A DNA stretch of 64,000 bases from Xiphophorus maculatus (GCF_002775205.1 NC_036445.1:26888953-26952952), one strand, 5' to 3'; positions 9,816-23,085 are shown, counted from the stretch's first letter. A program made the numbers and translations. Notes: generated by a model from the letters alone, not told the origin.

Positions 9816-12800
9816 GAATGGAAAATCTGACACATATTTTCAGAATAAACATTTATGAGCATGTCTTAAAGCCTCTGTAAAAATTCCGCTATTTATGACC
9901 AGTAGCTAATCCCAACCACAACATCACACCGTATCAAATAAGTTACAGCAACGTATTAAACAGAAGTGCTGCAAACAAATGTGTGCGTGCGCGAGCACCG
10001 CTTTTTTTTTTTTTTTTTTTTTTTGCTGCAGCAGCACGGCAGCTGAGTCAGTCTGCCTGATCTAAATGATTATGTGAAGTCATGCTCTATGAAACTTTAT
10101 ACACATTTGCTGATCATTACCTAAGATTGCTTTGTGTTAACTTTGGCAGACTTGCTCTTAGGTCATGGATCAAAAAACAAAGAAAAAAACCACGGGGATG
10201 ATGTGTTTCTCCTTATTTATTATTTGCACTGGGCTACCGAGTGGGGAAAAAAACGAGGGTGGGAGGGTTGGTGCAAGAGTGGCACACCGGCGCGTCTGGC
10301 TCGTCGATGCCAGGAATAACAGCGAGAAGGTTGCTCTTCCACCTCATTAGGGTGTAGAAAACTGTTCCCAAGAGACACAACAGAATGTAACTGTGTTCAA
10401 AACTTTTTGCACTGCAGGATGCTTGCAGCTTCATCTTTATGTTTCCAGAATTGTTTTTTTGTTTTTTTTTCACTCGTTTGCATCAAAATGACAATATAAA
10501 AAGGTGTAATGGCTGCTAGCATGCAGGTTTCAAAGGGGTTGTAGCTCTGAGGTAAAACTCTCATAAATCCAAGTGAGAGAATTTAAGAGAGCTTTATTGA
10601 GCATGGTATTCACCCGTGTTCAGAGGAAAGAAACGAGGCAGCAACGGGCAGAACGCGTACGAGCGTCCTGCAAGTGGCCATATTGAAATAATACAGAACC
10701 TACTTTGCATTGCAGTGGAAACCTGGTTCTGCATTACCTTGTTGATTCAGAGGTTATCAAAAAAGATTTGTACATTCCTCTGCAAGTTGTTTTTTTTATC
10801 TCCCCTAACAATCAAAAGTACAAATTAGCTAATCATTTGTATGTCACATGTTGTCACCTGCCACCAATCAGAAGTGTTTTGCTGACAAAAACCCCCCCTA
10901 AAATTAAAATATCAAATCTCATTAGGATCTGTTTACTTAAGTTTTTGTTAAAGAAAAAAAATGGTAGCCAAAAGTTAGCATTGTTGTACGACGGCATATT
11001 AGGGTCATTGTAGAAAGAGTTTCCAAAATCGAGATTTTTTTTCTTTAAATTTTCTTAGCTCTCAAAATTTCTGAGTTTTTTTCTCACACATATTGACTTT
11101 TGAAACCCAGAATTTTCCCACTTTCTTCTAGAAACTCTCTGAGATTCATCTTCAAATTTCTGAGATTCTTCTGGCAAATTTTCAACTTTTCAAGCTCAGA
11201 AATGTTCCTGTTTTTTCTAGAATTTTTTTTTAGATGAATTTCAAAATTCAGATATTCTATTTTCAATCTGGACTCCTGCATGCAGTTTGCACGTTTGCCC
11301 TGGGTACTCCAGCTTCCTGCTACAGTCTAAAAGCACAACCTTTGGGTTCATTTGTAATTAATTTCTGCCATTTGTTGGAGAACTGAAGGTGATGTCAGTA
11401 ATTATTTTTCCATCAGCTTTATTAATAATTTAATTTACTAAGCAACAATAAAAAAAACTACTCAGAACTTAAATAGGTTTTCAATTATACTCTTTTTTTT
11501 TTTCTTTTTTACTTTATTCTGGCTGGACCAGGTGAGACATTATTATGTATGTGATCAAAACAAAGCTTTACATCACCTGCTGTTTAGTTTTTTTTTTTTT
11601 GTTTTTTTTGTAATTACCAGCAAATTCCTAATCAGTAATGAAACCTAATGTTGGCCATGACGTCTGAACAAATCAGTTTTTGTTTTTTGGTTTGCCTCAG
11701 GATACATCTCCAAAAATTCAGGTCTTTTTCCCCCACTGAAAAATGCCTTTAAATTCCTTTTTATGTATTGATCATAAATTTTGCTGTCCAAAAATGATTG
11801 TGAGAAGTGAAAGTTCATTTATGGCTACAATGAGGTCATTTTTCATCAATTTTTTTAATCCAGTCCTGTTGGTTCCGAGTCGGATTGGTCCATATTTCAT
11901 CCAGAAGTTGTTTATGAAATTATTTCCAGCATCCATCTTACTCTATGTGCAGCAAATATGCTGTTGTGAACGTGATCTTTACTTGATTTTCTTTTTCATG
12001 TTAAAAACTGTTGATTCAGTGTTTCGTTCCTGCAAGTCTAACCCTGCAAGCAGGTGCACCGTTATTCTATTTGGGGCTATGAGAGGATAACCTCATCATT
12101 TCCCAATATTTCCTCACAATATTAGCGCGTTCCTACCATCTATGTCCAACCGGCTCTGCCAGTTCTCCGCATTTGTACAGTACGGGAGGTGTTTATGACC
12201 TTTGGATGCCTGCGGTCTCACTAGAGACATGACCGTAGAGCTGCTTTAGGACTCGGCGCGCAAGGACCGCACATTTTGGCTCTTTCGCCTATTGACACAG
12301 CTGCTATCTCGCTGCAGTTTCGAGGGTGGGGGAACCAATGTGTGCACACTTCCCTACATGCAGACAAGCACGTGTGGAAACATCTGTAGCATGGCCCTTT
12401 TTTTTCCCTTTAAATGTCATCAAGTGGTCTACAGACACAGGCTTACTTCTTTTTTTTTTTTAGCAAATCTTGCAAAGCTATGAAACTTTTTCAAATGATA
12501 GATTTCAATACGACGACAGAGCACATTTTCCCTGAAGGTTTTGAAAGATTGTCGCCAGTCTTCACCCTTCTCCTAAATGCATGGAGAATCCAGGAGATTG
12601 TCGTCACATTGGTGGAAATTAGTTCAGCTTCTTCAGCATCACTTGCGGCCTCTCGGCAACTTCCATCAACAGTTTCATTCTCATCTTTTCATCAATTCTG
12701 GAGAAATGTGATATTCCTGTTGCTCCATACTTTCCCCCCATTATTGGTAACTTGTGTACCCTTCTCGCAACTGGTAGACCTTTATAACCCGTATGGAAAC

Positions 12801-14692
12801 CAAGGCTTTGGCTACAGGATGCGGAAAAGCAACTGTCAATGAAAACCTACAGAGGAAGCAGGCCTATAATACAAGTAATTTTGGTTTTTTTTTAAGACTG
12901 ACAGGTGTAAACTCAAGAAATGTAAACATTGAAATTGATTCAAAAGGTGCTTCGACAAAGTTTTTAGTTTAGTTTTTATATCTTTTCAATCTAAAACAAT
13001 GTTTGTCATTATATGTACAGAGCTCTCTTTTACGTTACCTCACAACAGGTTTTGGGGTCTCTCGCAGTAATGCATGTCATTTCATGCGGCATCTTGAATA
13101 TCGAACGTCTTTCTGCTGCAATATGAGGTTTTGTAAAGTTTTGCTGTGTATCTTAATATCTTCCTAGTGAGATTTAGAAACACATTTTCACTGAGCCTTT
13201 TTACAGGCGTACGCATGTCCAATTTTAAAGTAATACTTACCACTGTATACCGTAGACTGTATTTTGCCTGTGCTCTATTTCACAGGTAAAATAGAACCTT
13301 TACTTGGAAATGCATCAAATAAAACCAAAGTAAAGCAAATAAGCATATATGACACTACTGTAAGCTACTGCAGACCATAAATGGTTTATTTTAACTGTAT
13401 GCCAAGTAGACCAGGGATTATTTGATAATTTATTGCGAGAGGACGCAATATTTATCAAGAGGGAATACAATATCTTTGCCAGGTAACGAAACCAAGTACT
13501 TTACATTTGAACAGGGATGTGTGCAATTTTGAGAGCCACTCTACAGTTTCACGCCATAAGGTAGAATTACATCTGCCTTATGGTGTATTTGTTGTTTTTA
13601 GGAGTTTACTGTAGTCAGGTTTATAATATATATACTGTTGTTTTTACAGCAACTTGATGTAAAAATGTTTACAGTACATCTGTGATTTTGAAGGTAATTT
13701 TCTGAAAACAGTTAACTGTTCTGTACTGTTAAAGTGACGGTTGCCGACACATTGTACCGCAATGTCTCGTGCACTACGGCCATATTTACCACAGTAACAT
13801 TCTAGCAACTACCTCTGCGGGTATTTTACCTTAAATTATTTTTAAAAAGTCTTACATTGTGTTGTGGCTGGGTTTAGACATTGAATAGGTTTTAGGGTAA
13901 AGGAGAGAACTTGCTTAGATTTCAGAAAAGTAGACGGCTCGCCTTAAAATATATCGCAAATCAAATCTCACTTTTTTGAGACTCTGAAATGGAACGGACA
14001 GAAAACAACCTTTTTGCTAAAACACAAATTTTCGTGAGTACTCTGTGACATTTTGTGCCTAAATGTCAGCTCCTGCTCCACTGAAACCTCTTCTTGCTTC
14101 CTGCAAGATGTGCCACTACATCTTACCTCAAATATTTTCCTTTCGTTTGTTTTACCTTTTTTTTTTTTTAAACTCGCCTGACTTTTTTATGACGTGGAGA
14201 GTAATCTGGTTATTGTACAGCTCCACAGCTGAGCCGAGCGGGTCCAGGGTGATTGAGAAAAGCTGAGAACACAGAGTTAGAACGTAAATACAAATCTCTA
14301 TAATAATATATTGAGTCACCCGTAACTCTATCCAGTGTTGGTATGCGGTGTAGTTCAGAGTGCAGAGCCCGCTTTATAAGGGGCGCCCAGGGGAGATCGG
14401 GCTGATAACATGGGAATTGATGTAGGCCATTAAAGGAACGTGTGTGCAGGGGATGGAGGGGAATGTTACACTTGGCCTCCGCTACAGAACTGTACATCAG
14501 CATGTTGTCACCTAGGCTGATGTCACAGTGGGTCCTTTGGCTATGAAAACACTCCCTGAGCTTTGTGTGGGTGACCGACGCACAGCCTCTACTCGCTAAT
14601 GTGAAACATTATGCCAAGAGGTACACTTTTTTTTTGCTTGGGTTTGCGATGAAATGAAATTAACTTGCAATTAGGTCATGCCTGTGCAACTA
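9812..14692. other. Gene-free stretch
   Basis: No gene is recognised. It contains a poly-T run (10002-10024), several T-rich tracts (11480-11620) and a hairpin at 13554-13565/13572-13583. Open frames at 11743-12090 and 12414-12842 have phenylalanine/serine-rich, low-complexity translations and no domain I recognise. Positions 14200-14560 are non-repetitive and look like unique sequence, possibly conserved non-coding DNA. Confidence 0.4.
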
Positions 14693-15480
14693 CAGCGCCT
14701 TACAAAAAAAGTATCAATGCCTCTTGAAAGTTTTCACTTTTTTTTGTAGGTTACAGCCACAAACTTCAATGTATTTTGATGGGGATTTATGTGACGGACC
14801 CAAACAAAGACATTTTTAAAGGGGTAGTATTATATCACATCAACTTTCTTGAGCTTTACATCATAATGTAATGTTATTACCCTCATCAAAAACACACCTG
14901 GAGAGTTGCCTTGATTCGTTCATGCATGTTTGAGAAATCCTGTAATCTCCTGTGGCAACCATTCAGCTATGCGAAACACCTGGGTGGACCCAGCTCCGCA
15001 TTCAAGACGCAGTTTCCAAGCTCCCAAGCTTCTGCCTCACTCAGCTCCTTCAGACTAGCCAGCAGAAAATTAGCACCTGGTGGAACCACACATCAGCGGA
15101 GCTCATTATAGAAGCTACTTCTCAGTACAATGATGGTAAAAATGTTGTTACAGTGTTAATAGAGCTTTGTGAAGACTTTCTCGAGGCAGAGTGTCAGAAA
15201 CAGGAAGAATTTTTAAAGGGACAGAGGCCCAATTTCAATGTAATAAATTACAAAGTCAAATTACTTTTAAGTCATATTTTATGTATACAGCATTTTTATA
15301 AGAACTGATGGTAAAATACTTGATTGTGCTATAAAATGGCAGCATATGACTGGAAAATAGATCATACTGCCTCTAATTGTGAAATGCAGTCAATACTTTG
15401 TAAAACCGTCCTTCACTGTGATTACTGTTGCGGGCCTTAGGAGGTATGTCAAAGTTTTATGGCTTTCTTTCAAAGCAAAA
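14693..15480. mobile_element. Tc1-type remnant interrupted by a TTAA MITE
   Basis: The left flank (14693-14815) begins after a TA with 'cagcgccttacaaaaaaagt', the teleost Tc1 terminus, and continues through 'acagccacaaacttcaatgt'. The right flank (15377-15480) resumes with 'gtcaatactttgtaaaacc', a Tc1 subterminal block. Between them sits the MITE at 14816-15376, consistent with insertion of the MITE into an older, deleted Tc1 copy. Confidence 0.6.
14816..15376 (+). mobile_element. piggyBac-like MITE, copy 1
   Basis: This starts ttaa-aggggtagtattat and ends, degraded, atcatactgcct-ctaa. It is collinear with the reverse complement of 48002-48600. Shared blocks include 'gagctttacat', 'caaccattcagct', 'cctgggtgga', 'cactcagctccttcagacta', 'gagctcattata' and 'acaaagtcaaatt'. 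TTAA at the ends suggests a piggyBac target site. There is no transposase, so it is non-autonomous. Confidence 0.8.
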
Positions 15481-17372
15481 GTGTGAGAGTCTTTTATATT
15501 TCAGATTTAACATCTACAGAATATTTTCAACTAAAATCTGGCTACTTTGTTTCTTTCACTGAAGTATTTCATGTTTAGCTTAATGTTGAGCATGTAAAGC
15601 CGACTAAATAAATCACAACGCAAATCGAGTTTTGCTTTTCATTTCAAAATCTATAATATTTATGGCCAAGCCAGTATGCTCAACTTTTCAATTTTGGCCC
15701 ACATGGCAGACAGTTTGGACACCATGGGGTTCGACCCGAAGAGCAGAGACGATTCCAGAATCCAAGTTGCTTGAAGTTCTGTTTGGAGTTTCAAACTCAT
15801 ACAGAGAATCAGAGATGATTTATACTGCTGTGGTTTCTCATCTCCAACGTCACTACGGCCGACAGCCAGAGCGTTATGAAAGATCGGTGCTTTCCCTTAT
15901 TGTTATGGAAATGCTGATTTTATTTTCCAGCATGACTTTGGCACCTGCTCACACCGGTCAAAAGTACTAAAACCTGATTTAATAAGCAGAGTGTCACTGT
16001 CTTTGATTATCCAGCAAATTGGCCTGCCCTAATTTATCTAGCATAATTGTTAAAAGTCCGTCTGTTTGTTCAGTACTACATTACGCGCACAGTCTTCTAC
16101 AATAATGTTAAAAGGAAGTTGAGACACCAAAACCAACAATACAGACAATATAAAAGCTACTACTAAAGAAATCTGGGCTTCCTAACTCTTGGAACATCAG
16201 ACTGAACCTCAAAGGATTGAGTGAATAAACTGTAGAGTACAAGGAAATTATTTTCAATAGGACGACGTTTCTGTATCAAACATCCTTTTTAGTCTGGTGT
16301 AATCTAATTTCTCGAGAAACACAATTTTAGGTTTCCATTAGCAATAGGTAATCAGACCAACAGATTTAAGCAGTTGCAATAAATAATGGAGTAATGAATG
16401 TAAATGTGACGTTATTAAATTTAATGTTATTCTACTGTATTGTGATGTGCCTGCACTTTTAAGCAGTTTATAAAATTGATTGAAGAAACAACCAGAGAAT
16501 TGGGGAACAAAAGTCAACAATCATAAAATCATAAAGCTGTTCATTAATGGATTCATTTTAATCCAACAGCTGGTAGACTCAAAGGAAAACATTAAAACAA
16601 AGGAAATAAGAGGTTCTAGCTCCAGTTTTTACACATTTGTTTCTACTAGCTCAAACTATTTTGATAATTATCAGATATCAATAAAATTACTATGTAAATA
16701 AGTGCACAATAACTAATAAAATCACTCCAAGTGTGGAAGAAATGCTTTGGAAGTGTTTTTGTCAAAGAATTACACAAGTGCTGTAGCGTGCTCAGTTAAG
16801 ATTGCATTAAATATTTTGACTATTAACCTTACAATTAGCCTAATGTATTTTAAATCTACCTAAGGAAAAAAAAATGTTATACAGCGACACAATTTGTTGC
16901 AGGTCAGCATTGGAACCATTAGAGGGAGCTAAATCCCTGATTTGGAAGTCACAGAGGTAAAGTTTGAAGTTATTTGGTCTTTAGCCTAAATGTTGATATG
17001 TTATCATTTGTTAGGAGCAATGTTTTAAATCAGCTCTCAAGAAATGAGCCAATTCATAAGTGTGCAAATGAAAATCTGCACACTCATGCATTTTTAGAGT
17101 TGTGCAAGTATTTTAGTGTTTTTCCTCTCAGTCATTAAAAAGCAATAATCTTTAGCTATTTAATGTACATCTGAAAACATTTCTATTTTAGCTCCATCCC
17201 CAAATCTACAGAACTACAGTAGAGACCCTAATTAAATGTAACAGAGTAGCTTCCTTAAGACACTAATGGATGATGGACACTGATTAATTTCTTCCCTGAA
17301 ATTAATTTCTGTATTGTGCTTATATATATATATATATATTGGGAAAAAATGCATATTTAATAAATTGACCCC
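15481..17372. other. Gene-free stretch downstream of ENY2
   Basis: No gene is recognised. The open frame at 15632-15970 looks superficially protein-like but has no splice context or domain I know. A (TA)n run lies at 17321-17339. The ENY2 polyadenylation signal marks the right border. Confidence 0.4.
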
Positions 17373-17378
17373 TTTATT
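17373..17378 (-). terminator. ENY2: ENY2 polyadenylation signal
   Basis: The minus strand reads AATAAA about 220 nt downstream of the ENY2 stop codon, giving a compact 3' UTR. Confidence 0.6.
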
Positions 17379-17600
17379 CAAGCAGCACATTTCATACACA
17401 AGGAGACACGACATCTGATTGGTATAAAACATGAATCAGTTGATCAGTGGATCAATACAAACACATTTATCAGAGGAGATGTCGGAGATGATAAGAATTT
17501 ATAAGCAATCCCAAAAAATATTTCAGAATTCCATTAAATCCTTAAAAAACAACAACACAAAAGCTAACATCTTTATGAGAATAATATTGGCAAATGTTGA

Positions 17601-20094
17601 TTATGAGGCGTGCTGTGTCAAAAAGGCTCGAATTCTCTGTAGGAGCTCCTTCTTAACGCTGTCTGGCACCAAGGCTGCAATAAAGACACACTGATGAGTC
17701 GCTTTCCTGCAACATTCACTCTTTTTCACTGGTAAATATGATCGCAAACTCTTTTATGAAGCCCTACAACATCATTGTACATACACATACATCTGTTTTC
17801 TTTCTGATATGCTTCTGTTCTGAACGGTGCATATGCATTGGGATCAAAGGTGTGGAATACGCTGGATCTTTTCTTCAAAAACGTTTCTTTTTTATATATA
17901 TATATTTAGCAATTGCCTTATTTTTTAATCATCTTATTTATGATGACAAATTATGTAGTCACTGTTTTCTGAGACTGTAGTGTCGATTTGTTATTCGAGT
18001 TACCTCTTCCTTTAGGGGTGACCTCTACAACAAGGTCCTCCACCGTCACGTGCTCCAGACCTTTTTGTTTGATGACGTCTGCATGAGGAATATAATACAG
18101 TTAGACTGACGTATCAGAAGAGATTAAAGTTAAGGATAAAGTTTAAAGCTAACTTTATTGACAAATCAAAACAAACAAAAAAAAACTAAACCCCAAAATG
18201 TTAACCTCCAAAGGAGGTCACAAAGATATCAACCACTACTTTATAGTGCAAGTGGGTTTATTGAGAGTATTAAGACTGTCAAGTGTTCAATAACTAATGT
18301 CTTGTCTTATATTAATTGTCTTAATATAAAGTGGTACTAAAACCTGTGAAAACTTCTTGGTTGATTTTATTTTATTGGTCCCTGCAGAGGGCGCTGTGGC
18401 TGACGTCCACAACTTGCTCTCAAAGCACCGCCGGTGAGTAGTACAGAGAGATATTGTAATAGTTCTTACTAGAAACCGTCACTGCACTACGACTAAAAGG
18501 CTTTTATCCTCAAACCAAACCCTAACCCATGTTAACTCTCCATTTTGTTAAATATTCTGTTGAACTGAACAGAATAAGTGACCGTCTGTACTTCAGAAGG
18601 GTTTCATTCTGAAAACCCTTCAGAATGAATGTTATTTTTTGCTCCGAGAGCAAAATAACATGTATAGAAGTAACGGCGCCCCCTGGAGTCAAGATTTGAC
18701 TACTGCAGAATTCAGTGCAACATCTGTTGAGTCTGTTCAACTGAGGGTTGGAGATGCAGAGTTCTCCGATCCTCTCCTCAACCTATTCACCTTCATCCTC
18801 GTCATCTCTGACCTTGTTTTACTCTCTTCTTACTGTCTGCCATTAAGCTGCACGACCTTTATTTCCATCTCTGCCCTCTTCACTCTCAGCCATATTCTAC
18901 ATAAACCCAAACAAAAACATTAAAAATAAAGTCAACATTTTTCCTATCTCTGCTTTAACTTCACTTACAGGTTCTATCTTTATCTGACAAAATGATTGTG
19001 GTAAGCTTTAAGTAATGTGGGTTTGTCTGTGAATTGTTCTCATTTATGCCAACAGGTCTACAAAAAAAACATTTAGGCTTTACATAACCCCTTTAAAGTG
19101 AATGCTGAATGTGCAGACTTTAGCTCAAATTTAGGACTTTAGTCCAACGGTTTCTTTTTCCCTTTCTGCCTGTTTCAAGTCTGAGAACTGGAAATATTCC
19201 AAATTTTGGAATAGTTCAAGTTCCAGAAAAGTATAAAAATGCAGTATTAGCTGTTTAAAAATAATATCCAAGCCTGCATGAGCCCTCATGCTAGCAGGAG
19301 GGGGAACTCTGATTTTAATTTTTAAGTTTACCAGTGACATTTGGCGGACTTATTGTGTCAAAAAGATTTGCTGTTGACACAACAACAGAAATTGTGTCAA
19401 CAGAATGTATAAACTCTGATGATGACTTTAATAAAAGTGACAGTGAACGTAAACATCAAATGTTTGCACTCTTAAAAGCAGTCACACTGCACAAAAAAAA
19501 AAAAAACATTTTGAAAAGCAACACAAGAACTGTAAAATCCAACAGTTTCAAGACTCCGACTTTGTTCGCGTTTAGGATTTTAGTGTGGACAGTTTTTTCT
19601 ACATTATTCATAGAATAAAAAAACAAAACTAAAGGAAAGAAAACACCACCTTCTCTGAATACCTTGAGGTTTTCTAACTCGTGTAAATTCTGTCGACCTT
19701 TTCGCATCTCTAAGCCAAGAAAAGAAAAATTGAGAAACATAAAAGTACCTCTTCTTAGTAAATCTAACCTTGCTTCCCTCATGTACCAGCCGCCATATTC
19801 TTTCTGGAAAAGAGCTTTTACCTTTGCATTGAGCCTTCATTTGGTCCTTCCATCCACACTCTGTGAGCTTGGCTCTCAGCAGCTCCTTCAGTCTGTCACC
19901 CACATAAACAGAGGAGAGCAGGTGAATTTTATGCAGAAAAATGCCTTCAAGTTGGCATTTTTAGTTGAAACATATTCAATAATACCCCCACCTTCTGAGT
20001 TCTACATTGTATTAAATCCTACCCACCTGTCTCTTTCTCCTGTCTCCGTTAGCTTCTGGTTTATTGACGCCTTCAGTCTGGCTTCTTTATTCAT
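17601..20094 (-). CDS. ENY2: ENY2, transcription and mRNA export factor (Sus1 homologue)
   Basis: ENY2 is the small helical subunit shared by the SAGA deubiquitinase module (H2B deubiquitination) and the nuclear-pore TREX-2 mRNA-export complex. The coding exons are 20027-20094 (start [15 protein letters not shown]), 19822-19892 ([19 protein letters not shown]), 18004-18078 ([18 protein letters not shown]) and 17601-17674 ([15 protein letters not shown], ends QHAS, stop). All borders are GT/AG and phases agree across splits (AG|A, G|AC, G|CC). The total is 95 aa, against 101 for human (from memory). The difference is mainly the human MVVSK leader. An upstream non-coding or leader exon ends at 20244. 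EBAG9 lies upstream in the same orientation. Identification is very secure; the start codon is less so (see the leader entry). Confidence 0.95.
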
Positions 20095-20243
20095 CGTGTT
20101 TGTTCTGGGAGGAGAAACAAAGGCAAGTTAACTCAAAGACTCCAAAAGGGAAGCAACAAACAATATACACCACCAGCTGAAGCAACGGCGACATTACTAT
20201 CAAGACAACACACCGGGTTAAACTTAACCCGAGCTTTACTCAC

Positions 20244-20314
20244 GGTGAGATTCCACTTCTTCTCGCGAGATTCGGCAGCCTGTCTGCATCAAAAAGTGAG
20301 AATACGACGACCAT
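20244..20314 (-). other. ENY2: ENY2 first exon with in-frame upstream ATG
   Basis: A strong donor (CACC|GTGAGT) ends this exon at 20244, and it splices to the acceptor before 20104. An ATG at 20314-20312 would read MVVVFSLFDADRLPN and continue in frame into exon 2 (PTNT before the MNKEAR start), adding 27 residues. Human ENY2 also begins MVV and then SK before its MNKDAQ block, so an exon-1 start is possible. The rest of the leader has no resemblance that I can see. Confidence 0.55.
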
Positions 20315-20540
20315 TAACGGCGCTACAAAAAAAAAAAGAAGAAAGCAGAAGCAACGTAGCCCTAAAAATCCCACCCACCGAGACTCGCTAAGTAAAGTGG
20401 CTATCTCGTTAACAAGTCAGCTCCAAAACATTTAAGCTTTCACAAAGGATCCCCTAGGACGGTGGAGCGCGGTCACAGCAGCTGAAACTCCGCAAACTTC
20501 CGGTGCAAGGCGGAAACACGTCATGTGTACCTTGGGACTG
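20315..20540 (-). promoter_or_regulatory. ENY2: Probable ENY2 promoter
   Basis: This is a locally CpG-rich stretch upstream of the first ENY2 exon, with an ETS-type core (acttccggtg near 20498) and an E-box/CRE-like acacgtcatg near 20515. The call comes from position and motifs only. Confidence 0.4.
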
Positions 20541-21583
20541 GACTTAACCCTTTAATGCATGAATGACTATAACCTCTCAGTTTAGACCGAAGTTAGTTGG
20601 ACAGTGTGTCTTTAGCCAGTGTGTGTCAATGAATATTACTACAAAAATAAACAAAACAAAAAAAAAATAACAATAAACATGGCAATAAAGAAAAGTAAAT
20701 AAAAGCTATAACTGAAGACGATAGTGTAAAATAAGCAGTGAATCCATTTCTCTCAGTAAATATATTTCTATTTTTGTTGACATGACATTCACACCATATA
20801 TCAGTGGCAGTGCGAAAAATCAAGGCAGATTAATCCATACATTTTAAAAGTTTAATTATTTCCTTGGCACACTTAACAAAATAAAACAGTTTTTTTTTAC
20901 ACAAACAAATGTTTCAAAGCCTTTATTTCTGTTTATGGTTTCCCGCTTACAGCTAAAACATTGCTTTTAAGATTTGACTATATTAGACTGATGAAAATAA
21001 ACATTTTAAATACAGAAATATGGGCTTAATAAAAAGTGTGCTACATCTGCTTAAAGGTCATTTAGACTTCCTAATGCATATTATAATTTAGTGGACTGAA
21101 CTATTCTGATTTCCTAAGGAAATTAATTTGGCGTTATCATTAGCTGTAAGTCATTATCACACAGATAAACACTTCAAATGTGTGTGTGTATAATGAACCA
21201 ATATTCAAGTTTTGCTCATGTAATCTAGTTAAGTTGTTTGTGAAGCTGTACTTAGGCAATGTGCTGGTTTCAGGTCTTTTTTAAAACAATCTGTACATTT
21301 TGTATACTATTTGTTGATGACAGATATTGACAGGTGTTTTTTTTTTTTTCTCTAGTAGGAAAACAATAAGATACGGTATTTCAACAATATAAATCTCATC
21401 CCAACCCTTTTTTATTGGAGACAGACTTACTGGAGTATATTTTTGTTTTTTTATTCCATTTGGGATCCTAATAAAAAGCACAAACCTTCACACTAAATGT
21501 CAATTTTAAACCGTTTGGTGACGGCCCGTTAGTAGTTTAGAAAATGTTCCTCCAAAAACAATGCAAACATATGAATCAATGTT
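20541..21583. other. Spacer between EBAG9 3' end and ENY2
   Basis: AT-rich sequence with no recognisable exon on either strand. In human the PKHD1L1 gene lies between ENY2 and EBAG9, but nothing resembling its exons is present here. Confidence 0.5.
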
Positions 21584-21589
21584 TTTATT
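21584..21589 (-). terminator. EBAG9: Candidate EBAG9 polyadenylation signal
   Basis: The minus strand reads AATAAA about 1.5 kb downstream of the EBAG9 stop. The intervening sequence is long, AT-rich and non-coding, as expected for a 3' UTR. Other AATAAA-like sites nearer the stop could also serve. Confidence 0.35.
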
Positions 21590-23085
21590 AAAAAAAAAAA
21601 AAAACGAAAGAAACAAAAAAAAATCTTGTACACCAGATTTACAACCTGTCGAATCTGAACGGGGCTTTTTGTCAACTCAGAGCAAAACTTTTGTTTATGC
21701 TCAACCACCAAATGTTTGAACATGAAGTCATAAAGTGAAAGAAAAACAGAAACAGAAATGATTTCTTTGTGGGGGGGAAAAAATGTGCAAAACAAACCAA
21801 CAAAAGAAAAGCTAAATGCTATGTCTCTTTATGAAACCCCATAGGGAAACAAATTAACTACGCAAACCTTTTCCAACCAATGAACACCAGTTTCACCATG
21901 TTAGTTCTTAGAACTGCCCACCGTCGCTCACTCGTTTAGGTTCAAAACAGTCACGTTTTCACTCAATCACCTCATAAATAATAAAGCAGAACATCCTGCC
22001 ATTTGCAAAGCTTTTGTAACATTGCGAATAAAAATTTGCCTTCTTCGACTTGCTTCAATGGAGGTTTTAAAACTCTTAGCTTCATCATCATGCATATATA
22101 TATTAGATTCTTCACCCGGTTAGGTTTTCATGATTACAGAAATAATATTCTAGGCAATGATCAGGAATTCTTTCTTGCGGAAACACATTAAATCTGCACT
22201 TAAATCCTCTTCGTGGGTGAAGCAATTGATTCTATCGCCTTGGTGATCCATATTTTATAAAAAAAAGTATGTTCATCAGTCATATCCAAAGCAATATTTC
22301 CTCCAACAACAACACACACACAAATAGAAACGAAAGTTTAGATCTCTGGATAATTACCTTCGACAAAATGTCTAGGAATGAATGGTAAACCAGCAGCCAT
22401 GAGGTTGCCATAGGAACCCATAGCCTTCATTCATAGTTTGACTTGATAATTGCATCGATCTTCATCCACACCAAGTGTAAAAGCTCCAGTTTTCATTCAA
22501 ATGCAGATTTCCAGTGTAGTGATGGCTTCCGATTAGAGTGACGAAAATAAAGCCATGATCATCAGGAAAAAAAAAAAAAAAATGTACAGACTCCGAAAGA
22601 CATAAACATAAAAAACAACACAATAATTAGCAAAGCAAAGAATGCCACTGATTAACAGTGATGCAAGTTATAAATTACACTCCTTTTTTTTCCCTGTGAG
22701 GCCATAAAGATTTTATGAGATTTTTTTTTTTTTTTTTAAGTTGCAGAGAAGTTTCGTTTACAAAATGCTTCTGGGAGAGAACAAACAAATTAAGTACTAC
22801 CAACCAGATTAAGTCACAATCTAATTATTTTTTTAATTTTAATTCACACTTCTCCAGTGTGTAATCTGCTCTGGAGACCGATGGGTTTTTACAGTGCAGC
22901 CGCGTACCAAACTGAAATGGCTGCTGGTAGAAACGGGAGGAGGAGGACAGTTTGTAAACAGATAAAGTAGTGACTGATGATAATCCACGTGGAAGGAACT
23001 TTAAAGACTGTTTTAATGATAGATTTGAAGTCTGTGCCCGAACCCAGGCGCCCCCGTCGGCTCGAAACGGAGCATTTCCAAAACG

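Noticed and set aside
12414-12842. A 142-codon open frame
   Set aside because: The composition is Phe/Ser-rich in AT-rich DNA, with no motif, homologue or splice site logic.
14952-15308. A 118-codon open frame
   Set aside because: It lies wholly inside the TTAA MITE, whose second copy does not keep the frame.
15632-15970. A 112-codon open frame, plus an overlapping MADSLDTMGFDPKS start
   Set aside because: The two attractive stretches are in different frames. I recognise no domain, and no exon structure supports it.
20541-23085. A remnant of PKHD1L1 between ENY2 and EBAG9
   Set aside because: No exon-like or repeat-domain coding sequence is seen on either strand.
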